NCBI GenBank assembly: GCA_016081115.2
Contig: CM071935.1
Coordinates: forward strand, 54,050,680-54,114,679
Origin: Rehmannia glutinosa
Lineage: Eukaryota; Streptophyta; Magnoliopsida; Lamiales; Orobanchaceae
DNA: 64,000 nt
Reading direction: 5' to 3'
The position numbers and the translations under genes are program-made. This document shows, in pieces, positions 32,740-45,751 of this stretch (position 1 is the stretch's first letter; each line of letters opens with the position of its first letter). The notes under the pieces are model-generated. The model ran no database searches. It was not told where the DNA came from and worked only from the letters and a program-made list of their open reading frames with translations.

Positions 32740-33180
32740 ATGTTCAAGCATTGGCCACCATCGATTCTTGGAATTCAATATGAGAACTTCCGTCTTCACC
32801 CCTAGAAACTCCTTCCCACCTTCACCAATATCTGGTCCATATTTTGTCGGGTCTTGTATTGAAGTTGAACCATACATCTTTCTTTTTTTCCAATTTGAAT
32901 TCGTTGAATTGTTTTTCAAAGTTGGCCTCATCCTCAGGAGAAAAGAAAACCACCTCCATCTCCGTAAGGTCTTCATACATCTTCTCAATCTTAGTTTTCC
33001 AGCGAAGGCCCATTTCAAAGTCCATCTTATGCTAAGTTGTCTTAAGTATTAATTAATTCTCCCAGCCTTGTCTACGTAGCGCAGCTCAGGAGCAGTTACT
33101 TTAACACGGATGTGACGATCCAAAATATAGCTGAAAAGTTTCTTCTCCTCCACATTAGGTTTCCTAAGTCCTCCTTGCCC
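32740..33180 (-). pseudogene. Fragment of a mitochondrial bL28-type ribosomal protein gene captured in Helitron 2
   Basis: On the minus strand an exon opens at 33180 right after an acceptor-like ATTTCAG and reads KPNVEEKKLFSYILDRHIRV, VKVTAPELRYVDKAG and, in another frame, MDFEMGLRWKTKIEKMYEDL then MEVVFFSPEDEANFEKQF. These match the plant nuclear family of mitochondrial large-subunit bL28-like proteins, recalled from family knowledge. Lesions: an in-frame TAA just after the KAGRIN segment (about 33030), a roughly 4-base deletion before MDFEMG, and a further frame change near 32880 leading to KKRKMYGSTSIQD. The first exons and promoter are absent. It is therefore non-functional debris; capture by the Helitron is inferred from its position. 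Confidence 0.75.
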
Positions 33181-33189
33181 TGAAATAGG

Positions 33190-34884
33190 CATAGTAATTA
33201 GAAGCATGAGAGTGGGATTATTCTTTCGGAAAATATATGAACAACATATGCGAAGTGGAGAGACAACATAAGTAGTTTAACAGGACAAAAAACTTACTCA
33301 AAATGTATACAGATAACTACAATACTTTGCCCCTAAATATGATCAATCATTATTTACTCCTAACAAACACCACCCACGCATTTCCAAGAAAATTTCCTTC
33401 AACTTTCTGAGGATTTTCTACTATCTTGGCATCGCTAACTCGCAAAATCAGAAAGGAAAATGTTTCAACAGTTCTTCACTGTCCATGATTCAGTACACCA
33501 CAATTAGCCATCTTTAATTCAGAGTATCCACTTCATGTTACTACACATGTGCAAAGAGTTAACTAAATAAGACAAATGACAAGATTAATAGGGTCGCATA
33601 TTATGAAATTTCCATAGCATTTACAGTTCCAAGCTAACAACATCATAAAACAAACAAAGAGTTAATCATAATCCGCGACAATTATTTAAATACTCGGCAA
33701 CCATCTACAAATCGGATATTAATCATTTTTGCACTTTTTCCTAATTTCTTCACTGTAAGTTTTGACAATTATTAATATACTGGGCACCCATCTTCTCATT
33801 TTGATTGTGGGGATTTTCTATCAGATATTCAAATTAGGAAAGGATTGTCGTCCTACCAAAACATGTAAATTACCTTTTCCAATAGTAATCATGTTCATGG
33901 AATTAACTAAAAAAGGTCAAAGCTCTATATAGATCGTAAAAAAATCAATTATCGCATCATAAAAGGCTTAATGAAAATTAAGAAAAGGATTAATTATGAG
34001 ATCCCCATGGGAAATATGTGTAGCAAAGACAAAAAATATGTGAATCATGAGATCCCCATGTGAATAATGTATAGCAAATCAAAATTCTTGTCATTGGTCA
34101 ATTATGAACCTTAAAATCAGAACAATAAATCACATTCAATTGCACTGAAAGTCGTTGCAGCAGGACAAATAAAGTTTGCAGAAGCTTCATAGACGATCCT
34201 CTAAGAATGACCATCATTTGTCTTAAACAGTTAAACTGATGTGATTATAGAGGAATGTTGAAACGAAGATTGATGTCAAAAAATAGCTGCGAAGTTGGAC
34301 TTTTGGTCTGCGATTAGAGAAAGCCCAAAGATTATATTGTTAACTATGTTTGATTCATGTATGGTGACTATAATAATGACGAACCAAAACTTTCTGGGTA
34401 ATTCCGAGTGATGACCTCAAGTTCCCATGAATGCAAGAAAATATTTTAATGTGGTGCTTGAATTCCCATGATATCAAGTAAGCAGAATCATTTGCTTTCA
34501 TTAAGTGGTTCACATAGTTTTTGACTTTACTACACATAATTGACATGAGGATCTCATAATTTATTCGTTGGTTAATATTCATTAAGCCTTCACGATGCTC
34601 CATATAATGGACTTTATTTGCTCTTCTATTGCATAAAAGGTGATGAGGGATATTATATGGGAATACATGGAAGTTATCAAGCAATCTGGAGGGATAGATG
34701 ACATGTAAAAGACTTTGGAGAAGATGGAAACTAATAATATTACTTTATACTACCAGATGTGCATTAAGAAATGGGAAGATGAAACGAAGAAAATCTGCAA
34801 TAAATAACAGATATTAAATTGAGAATATTATGTTATTTGCTACATAATCAAATGGATTCTTTTAATAAGGATACACTGAAAACA
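33190..34884. other. Helitron 2 interior, no gene seen
   Basis: AT-rich sequence between the ribosomal-protein fragment and the Copia insertion, possibly the captured intron of that gene (minus strand). Two related words (GAGATCCCCATGGGAAATATG and GAGATCCCCATGTGAATAATG, near 33999 and 34050) form a short local duplication. No conserved frame is seen. Confidence 0.4.
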
Positions 34885-34889
34885 CCTTA

Positions 34890-36901
34890 TGTTAGAGTAG
34901 GGTGCCCTGCACTCCAATTAGAATTGAATTTATCCTACTTGTAAAAATAATTTTATTGGGAATTATATTTATATAAAGACATTTTTCTTTATCTTATGTT
35001 TTGCATTTATTATTTAATTGCTCATAGATAAAGTCCTTAGATCATTTTAAGTTATGGGGTATGGTTGCGCATTTGATGGCGATCATGGAACATGCCTCTA
35101 AGGCTTTGATCTTAAACTAGTTCCAAGTCAATGGGTTTTTCAAGATAGGACATTGAATAATCCCGTAAGACTTGTGTATATGATGCATGCTCGTGAGACG
35201 AGAATGTTACATTCCATTAATATTAGCGTTGAGATGCAAATGCATATATGCGGGTGCTTGTTGGCGAACAAGTTCACTGAACATGACCCAATGGAAATTC
35301 TTATATGGAAACTTTGTTTGTCGAATAAGAATTTTCATATTGCAATAGTACATGATTAATCCTTGTACTTGAGGCACGACAGTAGCCTTGTGTCTATCCT
35401 GCAATACTTTGATTTATCTTTTGATTGCTTGACAATCACAAAGGGGTATTTTGGGTATTGCACTGATGTACAGGAGGTTTGTTAGTGGCCGGTAGAATTC
35501 GACACTTGTCTTTTGACAAGGGAATTTCCTGTGTTTTCGTAGTTTGTGATTCAAAGACCTTGGCCAAGGCACGATGAATTTGATTCATAAAAGAATCATT
35601 AGAACTTGAAATGGAATCACAATTATTAAATCAATTGGGTTTCGATAAATCCATACCCAAGATTTAATCGGGAAATTAGTTGTCGAAAGGATTGTACATG
35701 TATGCAATTGCAACTGAAATAGGTTTACTCGCTATTTCACCTAATACTTGGTAATCATGCTACTTGCTAGATGTTACCATGATTTGTAGGTTCTTGAAAT
35801 TAAATAGTTAATTTCAAGTATATTAATTAATATGATTAATTAGTAGAATATATTATTCGAAAGTTACAAGAGTTGTAAGCCTGCTGCTAGTGCTAGTAGT
35901 GAACCTAAAAGGGTCACACATAATTTTGGTTGTTGACATTTCCAAATTGATAAATTCAATAGTTGGATGCAATTAATTAATATAGATTAATTAATTAGAG
36001 TTTTAATTTAATTCAATAGTTGAATTAAATAATATGATTATCTAATTAAATCTAATTTGATTAGAAGGCTCAATTAAAGAAATAGAATAAATTAATTAAT
36101 CAATTAGATTGATTAATTTGGGTTTTGGCTATTAATTATTTGAATTAATTAGTTGGACTTTGAAATCCAAGCCCATATATAATCTAGTAGGCCTAATTGT
36201 AGAAGCCCATTAGATTATTGAGGATAAATAAATAAATAAGATTTATTTATATATATATGTTATATATATATATACACATAAGAGAGATTGGAAAAAAAAA
36301 AAAAAAAGTTGTTCAGTTGCATTTTTTTTGAGAAAACAACTACAACACTGCCGTGTGGTTTTCAATTTTTTTGAAAAGAAAGAAAATAGTTCTTGGTTTC
36401 TAAAAATTCTCTCTTAAGTGTTTATCTTCCTTATTTGTGAATAATAATTAATTGATAATTATTATTCTATAACAATTAATCTTCTATCACTAGTTGATTG
36501 TGAGATTAAGAGTTCTATTCCAATTATCATTTTGAAGAACGGAATAAATTTTACTAGCGAAAGATTCATTCCGGTGTCTACAAACAAAAGGTGGACTCGA
36601 TTGGAGGGGATACGTTTGGATCCCTATTGGCGAGGATTTGGAGTTTAGGTGATTGCCACATATCCGGGAATTGATTCCCTCTCAATCTTCGCTAAAAGGA
36701 GAAGACTCTACGAGGTAATTTTCTTTTATCACTTACGAATCAAAATTTGTTTTCTCGCATGATAACGAAAAATGCCGATCGTTACAATCGCTATGTGAAC
36801 CTACGGGGTTAGCGTTTATTATGATGAATGCCTTGTTTTAATTAGATTAAAAGTTTTTAAATTTCCGTTGTGCAACCCCGTGTGGTATAGCGAACCCAAC
36901 A
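34890..36901 (+). repeat. 5' LTR of the Copia element
   Basis: TG...CA ends, with a TATATATA-rich segment and a downstream run near 36240-36310 that could hold promoter signals. The small frame at 35153-35359 occurs in both LTRs only because the LTRs are copies, and is not evidence for a gene. Confidence 0.93.
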
Positions 36902-36902
36902 G

Positions 36903-36916
36903 TGGTATCAGAGCCA
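36903..36916 (+). other. Primer-binding site, initiator Met-tRNA type
   Basis: TGGTATCAGAGCCA lies one base beyond the 5' LTR. This is the standard complement of the 3' end of plant initiator methionine tRNA used to prime Copia reverse transcription. Confidence 0.9.
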
Positions 36917-38580
36917 CAGTTTGCATTTTCGTTATCAGATTTTGATTCGTTTTATGTTTATTTGATAAGCATGTTATAGTTATTAAAAATTGTTTTAATA
37001 ATTATTTTGTGTGGGATAAAAAATGTTTTATTTGATTTAAGTTGTGGGATTAAAAATATATATGATTTCTTAATCAAGAAAACTAGTTTCTTGTTTAAGT
37101 TTTATATATTTCTAAAATTGAAAACAAAGTTGGACATTTTAAAAGTCTGCCAGAATCTCAAAGTACCAAAATGTTTGTAAAATGGAATTGTTTCCATGCT
37201 TTAGTTTATTCACGTGCAAATTTGAGAAAAGGTTAATTTACTTTTTCAAATTGCAACAAGTTTCCATGTTTCAATCTGTTGTACATTTTAGTGGGTTTCC
37301 TCTTACGTGGATATACTTTTGGCAGCTAAATGCACAAGTCTGTTGTGCCGTGTTTTACAGTTTTTTCACAAAATTCCTTTTTCGATTTATTCAATTTTAT
37401 ATTAATTAATCCCATAAATGAAATCAACACACAAAATTGGTAAATATAAATGCTTTAAATTCATGTGATGGATGTTTTAGCATGATTTATTTAGGGATGA
37501 TCATGATCCTATGACCAATGTGATTGGATGTGTTTTATTTTTTTGGGTTTTTGGGGCCTGCGAGCCTCTTATTCTATTTTTGTAAGTTCTTTAAATTTTC
37601 GCATTGAGAGTAGACTAGGTGGTGAGGTTTTCCATTTATTGTAATTGGAGGACGTTCGATGCTAAAGGCCACGCTTTGTGTGGGTAGAATTTTACAAATG
37701 TAATAGAATAGGAGACTCAAGGCCCATGTGTGTATGGGTACATTAATAAAATGTAATAGAAAAAGTTCTATTTATTTTGTCCCTTAGATTGACCATAGAC
37801 CCATTTTTGGCTCAAATGGGTCGATAGTCGCCATGATCATCACCGCTTTTTGCATAGGATGCATGTTAGATTTATTTAATGCTTTTGCTTGCGCTCATAT
37901 GATGAATTGCGTTAAATAAAAACCCACCTAGTAATTAGGTTGATGAGGTCTTGAAAAGAAAACCCCAAGTTTTTGAAACTTAATAAGGAGTTTAATTTTA
38001 ATTAATTCCATATCAAACCAAATGGACAAGTTATGTTGGACATATCGTTCCATGCCTTCCATCAAAGGTAGAAGACATGACGATGCTACCACACTTGGTC
38101 ACTGGCCACGAGTCGTGGAGTGGTCTTGTGCTGGAAAGCTGTGATCCCTACCAAACATTGAGATGTTCGTGGAATGGACTCGTCTTTATGTTGGCCACGA
38201 GTCATTGGACATCTTGATGCTCCATCTACATGAATGTTTGATGGGTTATGTTTGACACTTAGTACCATATAGGCTCATAAAATTGGGGTATATGGGAAAA
38301 GTGAGGCAGAATAATCTTGAGGGTTGCATAATGATGCAATTGTCAAAGAGTTGACTACCAATGGAAATATCTCATGGGCTCATAAAATTGGGGTGTGAAA
38401 TTTTTCTGTTGGGCTTCAAGCCCATTAAGAAAATTAGATTTTCCGAATTTTATTATGGGGTTAATAAAATTTGATAAAATAGTGGGAGACATTTAATATT
38501 AAAGACCTTATATTGAATGAATATATTTTCCATAGTTTACTCATTTTTGCTTCGTTTATTTTGTAGATATCTCTACTAAA

Positions 38581-39480
38581 ATGGCTAAAAATCCACTTGC
38601 ATCCATACTTGAGCAAAACAAATTAACTGGCCCAAATTTTGTCGATTGGTTGAGAAACCTAAAAATTGTCCTTCAGTCGGAGAAGAGGGCTTATGTACTT
38701 GACAAAGTGCTTCCTCCACCTCCTGAGGATAAGACATCAGATGCCTATGGAGAATATCTCCGTCATATCGATGACAATCTTCAGGCTCGGTGTTATATGT
38801 TAGCATCGATGTCAAATGAGCTGCAGAGGCAGAATGAGGGTCTAGATCATCTTTCGGGCCGAGATCCTTATTCGCCTACAAGAGTTGTATGGTGAAAGAA
38901 CTGGCAAATGAGATATCGATATCGAAAGACCTTTTCGGATATCGTATGATCGAGGGCTCTTGACCCAAGACCATGGGTCAAGATGATAGCTCTCATTGAA
39001 AGGCTCTCGTCCCCTGGAGTCGTTATGGACAATGAACTCTATGTGGACCTTTTGTTGCAATCTCGCCTCCCTCATTTGACACATTTGTTGTCAACTTTAA
39101 CATGCACTCCATGGAGACTAGTCTCCGAATTGGTGAACATGTTAAAGACGGTGAATCCACTATCAAAAAGGATAAGCCTGTCTTGCTTGTTGGATCCACT
39201 TAGGATCAAAGGCCGCAAAGTCTAAGAAAAGGAAAGGGTTCCTCTAAGCTCAACAAGAAGGCAAAGGACAATGGCAAGAAAAAGGTTAATTCTCAAGCCA
39301 ATGACAAATGCCATAAGCTGCAAAATGGGGCTTTGGAAGAGGAATTGCAAGGAGTACCTTGCGAGCCGAAACGTTGTATATATTTTGTTGAAGTTAACTT
39401 ATCGATTAATGATGCTTCTTGGGTATGGATACGGTTGTGGCTCACACATTTGCAATGATTTGCGAGATAATGACAAGAAG
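38581..39480 (+). pseudogene. Copia gag and zinc-knuckle region, decayed
   Basis: The frame opens with MAKNPLASILEQNKLTGPNF and contains WLRNLKIVL, a typical Copia gag N-terminus. The first frame stops at 38895 and coding sense continues in shifted frames. The CCHC knuckle near 39305-39350 is damaged: GKMGHWKRNC-type sequence appears as KMGLWKRNC with the histidine replaced. The capsid-like protein would package element RNA if intact. Confidence 0.8.
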
Positions 39481-39990
39481 CGGGGAAGGCGATAGAGAGG
39501 AGACGGTCCTTAGGATGGGGAATGGAGCAAGAGTTGCTTTGCATTAGCTATAGGACTGTTTATCTAGCTTTAGAGAATGGTTTTAAATTGTGTTTGAACA
39601 ATTGTCTTTATGTTCCGGATATTATTAGAAACATTATTTCTATTCTGTTTTGGATAGAGAAGGTTTTAAATTTGTCATTGAGAATGGAAGTTGTTCCATT
39701 TTCAAAGATTCTGCATTTATATATTCCGATTATTTGGCGAATTGTTTGTACACTATTACTCCCCATAAACCCATACTCACAATTCAACAAAATAAAAGAA
39801 AATTAGATAATCATAGTTCTTTCACTCTTTGGCATGCTAGATTAGGTCATATTTCGAAAAGAGGATACACAAGTTGGCGGAAAAACTCGACCTTGGGGAG
39901 AGCAAAATTACCAACATGTGAATCATGTCTTAAAGGAAAAATGACTAAATCACCATTTGTTGGACAAGTGGAGCGAGCCAAAAATCATTG
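39400..39990 (+). pseudogene. Copia protease and integrase zinc-binding region, decayed
   Basis: GCGSHICNDL (about 39430) is the conserved segment after the aspartic protease active site, but the preceding D-T/S-G is not preserved (reads GYGYG). Further on, LWHARLGHISKRG and CESCLKGKM form the HHCC zinc-binding motif of integrase (39830-39940). Several frame changes separate these parts. Confidence 0.75.
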
Positions 39991-40540
39991 GATTTGATCC
40001 ATACGGATGTTTGTGGACCACTAGCGTTAGTGCACGAGGGAACTATCACTACTTCATAACTTTTACCGATGATTATTCTAGGTATGGTTATGTATACCTT
40101 ATGAGGCTCAAATCAAGCTTTTGAAAAGTTTAAAGAGTTTAGATATGAGGTGGAGAAACAAACCGGTCGTAGTATTAAGACTCTTGATCGGATCGAGGAG
40201 GCGAATACTTGAACAATGAGTTTCTTGATTATTTAAAGAGAATGGGATTCTCTCACGGTGGACTCCTCCGGTACTCCACAACTCAACGGAGTTTCGGAGC
40301 GTAGGAATCGAACATTGTTAGACATGGTTCGATCTATGATGAGTTTCACTACATTACCTCTTTCATTAAGGGGCTATGCCTTAGAGACGGCGGCATACCT
40401 ATTGAATAGGGTGCCATCTAAAGCCGTACCCAATACACCATATGAAATATGGTGTGGCAAGACACCCTCCTACAAGTACCTCAAAGTATGGGGGTGTCGC
40501 TTATGTGAAAGCGACAAATGGGAGATAAGTTAGATATGAG
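39990..40540 (+). pseudogene. Copia integrase core, decayed
   Basis: HTDVCGPL (first catalytic Asp) occurs around 40000, RGGEYLNNEF-type sequence around 40195 (second Asp region, in a shifted frame) and PQLNGVSERRNRTLLDMVRS (catalytic Glu) around 40275. The end reads NTPYEIWCGKTPSYKYLKVWGC. At least three frame changes break the core. Confidence 0.8.
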
Positions 40541-40853
40541 ATCTATCTTATGTAAATTAAAGGATATCCAAGACAGTCTATAGGGTATTATTTCTACGAT
40601 CCTTTGGAACAAAAGGTGTTTGTTTGAGAAATGCTACTTTCCTTGAAGATGAATTTCTTTCTGAAAGGAATGGTGGAGTAGTAGAACTTGAAGAAATTCA
40701 AGAACCACAGAATTTCCCAGATGTTGCCGCAGATAACACGCCAAAGTTTGGACCATCTAAAGCACAACCTCTTTGAAATCCATAAGGGTTTCAAGGGCGC
40801 CGAGAGGTCGAACCTTTTGTTAGAAAACAAAGAAGAGGGTCTCCTTTTGGATA

Positions 40854-41574
40854 ATGATCCAAGAAGCTATGGAGAGGCAATGTCGGACATTGACTCAAAG
40901 AAATGGCAAGAAGCAATGCAATCCGAAATGGATTCCATGTACTCCAACAAGGTATGGACTTGGTGGACCCACCACAGGAATTGTTCCCATTGGTCGCAAA
41001 TGGGTCTACAAGCGGAAGCTTGGAGTAGATGGAGAGGTAGCGACCTACAAAGCACGTTTGGTTGCAAAAAGGTTATACTCGAAGCGGAATTGACTATGAG
41101 GAAACTTTTGACCAAGAGAGTGATGCTTAAATCCATTCGGATCTATTAGCCATATCAAGATATTATGATTATGAGATATGGCAAATGGATGTGAAGATCG
41201 CTTTTCTTAATGGAAACATTAAGGAAGAAATCTACATGAAGCAGCCAGAGGGCTTCATATCCAGTGGGAGCGAGCAAAAGGTTTGCAAACTCCAGAGATC
41301 CATTTATGGACTCAAACAAGCTTCGAGGAGTTGGAACATCCGATTTGATGAAACGATCAAAATGTTTGATTTTCATAAGAACCCGGATGAACCATGTGTC
41401 TACAAGAAGGTTAGTGGGAGTGCAGTTGCATTTGTTGTGCTCTATGTTGATGACATTCTACTCATTGGGAATGATGTAGGCATGTTGCAATCAACAAGGA
41501 CTTGGTTGTCAAAAGCGATTCTCCATGAAGGACTTGGGAGAAGCATCCTTTATCCTAGGGATAAAGATCTATAG
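40854..41574 (+). pseudogene. Copia reverse transcriptase, decayed
   Basis: WKWVYKRK-type and YKARLVAKR motifs lie near 40990-41080, then QMDVKIAFLNGNIKEEIYMK and SIYGLKQASRSWN, and the catalytic YVDD in VVLYVDDILLIGNDV near 41445. The frame is broken at about 41093, 41149 and 41574. Confidence 0.85.
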
Positions 41575-42362
41575 AGATAGATCTCGAAGGATGATCGGAC
41601 TATCCCAGTCAATGTACATAGACAAAGTGCTAAAAAGGTTTAGTATGGAGGAATCCAAACGAGGGTACCTACCAATGAGTCATGGTGTTTCACTTTCTAA
41701 GGCTATGTCCCCAAAGACGCCTGAAGAAAGAGAAAGAATGTCTCGCATACCTTATGCATCCGCTATTGGGAGCATAATGTATGCAATGTTATGTACTTAG
41801 GCACGATGTCACACATGCTCTCGAGTGTCACGGCGCAGATATCAATCTAATCCAGGGGATGATCACTGGAAGGCCGTTAAGATGATCCTTAAATACTTGA
41901 GAAGGACTAAGGATATCTTTTTAATATATGGAAATGGAGAATTGAAACTAGAGGGATTCACTGACTCTAGTTTTCAGTCTGATATAGACGACTCAAAGTC
42001 GATGTCTGGATATATATTCACCTTGAATGGAGGAGCGGTTAGTTGGAAGAGTTCTAAACAAGAAACGACCGCAGACTCCACCATCGAGTTGAATATATAT
42101 ATCGCATCGATGCAAAGAAAAAGAAGAAGCTGTTTGGATACGAAACTTCATCCAAGGGTTGGGTGTTGTTCCATCCGTCGTTGATCCAATAATGATTTAT
42201 TGTGACAACAACGGGGCAATAGCGCAAGCAAAAGAGCCAAGATCTCATCAAAGATCCAAGCATATAATGAGGCGATACCACCTGATCAGAGAGATCATTG
42301 GTAGGGGCGATGTCGTTGTGGATCGAGTCGCCCGGCGTAAAAATGTAGAGACCACCGACTAA
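41525..42362 (+). pseudogene. Copia RNase H region, decayed
   Basis: MKDLGEASFILGIKIYRDRS opens the connection region and IPYASAIGSIMYAMLCT follows. The RNase H core shows FTDSSFQSDIDDSKSMSGY, GGAVSWKSSKQETTADST and YCDNNGAIAQAKEPRSHQ, ending near HIMRRYHLIREIIGRGDVVV. Frame changes occur near 41800 and 42110. Confidence 0.85.
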
Positions 42363-42435
42363 GCCCTTAGCACAAAAGATATTTGATGGACATCTCGAGA
42401 TGATGGGCCTAAAATACATGGGCAATTGGATCTAG

Positions 42436-42449
42436 GGCAAGTGGGAGAT
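42436..42449 (+). other. Polypurine tract
   Basis: AGGGCAAGTGGGAGAT directly precedes the TG of the 3' LTR, the plus-strand priming site of the Copia element. Confidence 0.85.
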
Positions 42450-44473
42450 TGTTAGAGTAGGGTGCCCTGCACTCCAATTAGAATTGGATTTATCCTACTT
42501 GTAAAAATAATTTTATTGGGAATTATATTTATATAAAGGCATTTTTCTTTATCTTATGTTTTGCATTTATTATTTAATTGCTCATAGATAAAGTCCTTAG
42601 ATCATTTTAAGTTATGGGGTATGGTTGCGCATTTGATGGCGATCATGGAACATGCCTCTAAGGCTTTGATCTTAAACTAGTTCCAAGTCAATGGCTTTTT
42701 CAAGATAGGACATTGAATAATCCCGTAAGACTTGTGTATATGATGCATGCTCGTGAGACGAGAATGTTACATTCCATTAATATTAGTGTTGAGACGCAAA
42801 TGCATATATGCGGGTGCTTGTTGGCGAACAAGTTCACTGAACATGACCCAATGGAAATTCTTATATGGAAACTTTGTTTGTCGAATAAGAATTTTCATAT
42901 TGCAATAGTACATGATTAATCCTCGTACTTGAGGCACGACAGTAGCCTTGTGTCTATCCTGCAATACTTTGATTTATCTTTTGATTGCTTGACAATCACA
43001 AAGGGGTGTTTTGGGTATTGCACTGATGTACATGGAGGTTTGTTAGTGGCCGACATAGAATTCGACACTTGTCTTTTGACAAGGGAATTTCCTGTGTTTT
43101 CGTAGTTTGTGATTCAAAGACCTTGGCCAAGGCACGATGAATTTGATTCATAAAAGAATCATTAGAACTTGAAATGGAATCACAGTTATTAAATCAATTG
43201 GGTTTCGATAAATCCATACCCAAGATTTAATCGGGAAATTAGTTGTCGAAAGGATTGTACATGTATGCAATTGCAACTGAAATAGGTTTACTCGCTATTT
43301 CACCTAATACTGGGTAATCATGCTACTTGCTAGATGTTACCATGATTTGTAGGTTCTTGAAATTAAAGAGTTAATTTCAAGTATATTAATTAATATGATT
43401 AATTAGTAGAATATATTATTCGAAAGTTACAAGAGTTGTAAGCCTGCTGCTAGTGTTAGTCGTGAACCTAAAAGGGTCACCCATAATTTTGGTTGTTGAC
43501 ATTTCCAAATTGATAAATTCAATAGTTGGATGCAATTAATTAATATAGATTAATTAATTAGAGTTTTAATTTAATTCAATAGTTGAATTAAATATTTAAT
43601 TAAATAATATGATTATCTAATTAAATCTAATTTGATTAGAAGGCTCAATTAAAGAAATAGAATAAATTAATAAATCAGGTAGATTGATTAATTTGGGCTT
43701 TGGCTATTAATTATTTGAATTAATTAGTTGGACTTTGAAATCCAAGCCCATATATAATCTAGTAGGCCTAATTGTAGAAGCCCATTAGATTATTGAGGAT
43801 AAATAAATAAATAAGATTTATTTATATGTATATATATGTTATATATATATAAACATAAGAGAGATTTGAAAAAAAAAAGTTGTTCAGTTGCATTTTTTTT
43901 GAGAAAACAACTACAACACTGCCGTGTGGTTTTCAATTTTTTTGAAAAGAAAGAAAATAGTTCTTGATTTCTAAAAATTCTCTCTTAAGTGTTTATCTTC
44001 CTTATTTGTGAATAATAATTAATTGATAATTATTATTCTATAACAATTAATCTCCTATCACTAGTTGATTGTGAGATTAAGAGTTCTATTCCAATTATCA
44101 TTTTGAAGAACGGAATAAATTTTACTAGCGAAAGATTCATTCCGGTGTCTCCAAACAAAAGGTGGACTCGATTGGAGGGGAGACGTTTGGATCCCTATTG
44201 GCGAGGATTTGGAGTTTAGGTGATTGCCACATATCCGGGAATTGATTCCCTCTCAATCTTCGCTAAAAGGAGAAGACTCTACGAGGGTAATTTTCTTTTA
44301 TCACTTACGAATCAAAATTTGTTTTCTCGCATGATAACGAAAAATGCCGATCGTTACAATCGCTACGTGAACCTACGGGGTTAGCGTTTATTATGATGAA
44401 TGCCTTGTTTTAATTAGATTAAAAGTTTTTAAATTTCCGTTGTGCAACCCCATGTGGTATAGCGAACCCAACA
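42450..44473 (+). repeat. 3' LTR of the Copia element
   Basis: A copy of 34890-36901, with scattered substitutions and a few small indels (for example an extra ATTTAATTAAAT-type segment near 43590). TG...CA ends. Confidence 0.93.
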
Positions 44474-44478
44474 CCTTA

Positions 44479-45600
44479 CACACTTTTTCTGGACAAAATC
44501 TTTCTGATCTAAAACTCCTAAAAGGTTCCACATCATTATTACAGTCACCAGACATGAACCGAACATAGTTAACACTCTTTAAGCTTTCTCTAACCACAGA
44601 CTAAAAGTTCAATTTCACATATATTTTGACATAAACTGAAACTCAGTTTGGTTGCAGTTCTACCCACTGCTTTTATCTGTATCCTCTTTCATTATCCCCT
44701 ATAAAAACCACCACCCCAATATTATTTCCTGTTTAACAATACATACAGATTAATATAAACAAATACAATGATGATCGGAAATGAGAAGAGACGAAAAGGG
44801 TTCCTTCCGATTTCCCTCCACCTTATTGTTTTGTTATATGCTGGTCCAATAAAAATGATTTCTTGTTAAATGTCACTTTATTGGTTGAATCATCTTGTTG
44901 AATTTCCGTTGCATCGCAGCAACAATTCTGGACCAACTTCAACTGAAAAACACATTTATCCCTCCGAATAAATCTCATGTCATAATATGTTCCATGATTT
45001 ACATCTGATAACAATCCCCACTAATAGACAATAATTTAGTTTCACTTCACATAATCATGGAACTTTTATACATCACAAGAAAAGGATGAGATGAAAGAAG
45101 AAAATTGCACTAACCAGTATATAACAACAATAGGAGAAGATGAACCGATTAGAAATATGCATTAACCGATAAAAAAGAAAAACTCAGATATGTCGATCAA
45201 AGAAAGAAACTCACATTCAAGATCATAAATAAAAAGTTCATCAGCAACCAATATTAACATTATTAAAAAAAAATGCAGTCTATAGAACCCACAATCAAAA
45301 ATTAAAAAACCTGGTGTTTAAAGGCGAATTTTCGAACCGCTACAGGCAAAAACCACCTCGGCGGTCCACCGTCTCATACTAAAAATCAACTCTCTGCACC
45401 GCGATAAATAATCTCAGATTTAGTTGTCCGTCCTTAGACCCTGCTTTCCACTCACCACCTCGCCTACTTCTTCTCCACTGTGCGTTCTACAGAGATAGAG
45501 ATTCAAAGAGGAAAAGGATAGAAGTGTGTTCACCGCCGACTTCTTCTCAACGGTGCCATAGAGTCTATGGAGATAGAGAGTCGCAGGAAAAAAGAGGTTG
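44479..45600 (-). other. Helitron 2 interior, right part; no intact gene
   Basis: AT-rich up to about 45320, then a GC-richer block (45330-45600) with words such as CACCTCGGCGGTCCACCGTC and TTCACCGCCGACTTCTTCTC. The block resembles a host 5' UTR or exon on the minus strand, and so may be captured DNA, but no protein match was recognised. Confidence 0.35.
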
Positions 45601-45751
45601 TCTGTTGAATTTTTGAAAATTTTTAATAAATAATCGTGTTAAGAAAATTTAATAAATAATATTTTTGTGAATTACCTTTTTGCCATTAAATTTAATATAT
45701 GAAAGGTTATTTTAGTCCAGTCAAAAGTTTACAGAAATATTCATCCTTTTA

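Larger units (their letters stand above)
34890..44473 (+). mobile_element. Full-length Ty1/Copia LTR retrotransposon
   Basis: It has near-identical direct LTRs of about 2.01 and 2.02 kb (34890-36901 and 42450-44473), each beginning TGTTAGAGTAGGG and ending GAACCCAACA. The 5-bp target duplication CCTTA is exact at 34885-34889 and 44474-44478. A primer-binding site, gag, protease, integrase, reverse transcriptase, RNase H and a polypurine tract follow in Copia order. The polyprotein is broken by many stops and frame changes, so this copy is not autonomous, although the LTRs differ at only scattered positions. Long LTRs and gag type suggest the Tork/Angela group, but this is tentative. Confidence 0.93.

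Noticed and set aside
35153..35359. 68-residue frame conserved at 35153-35359 and 42713-42919
   Set aside because: Conservation is explained by the two LTR copies; there is no known protein.
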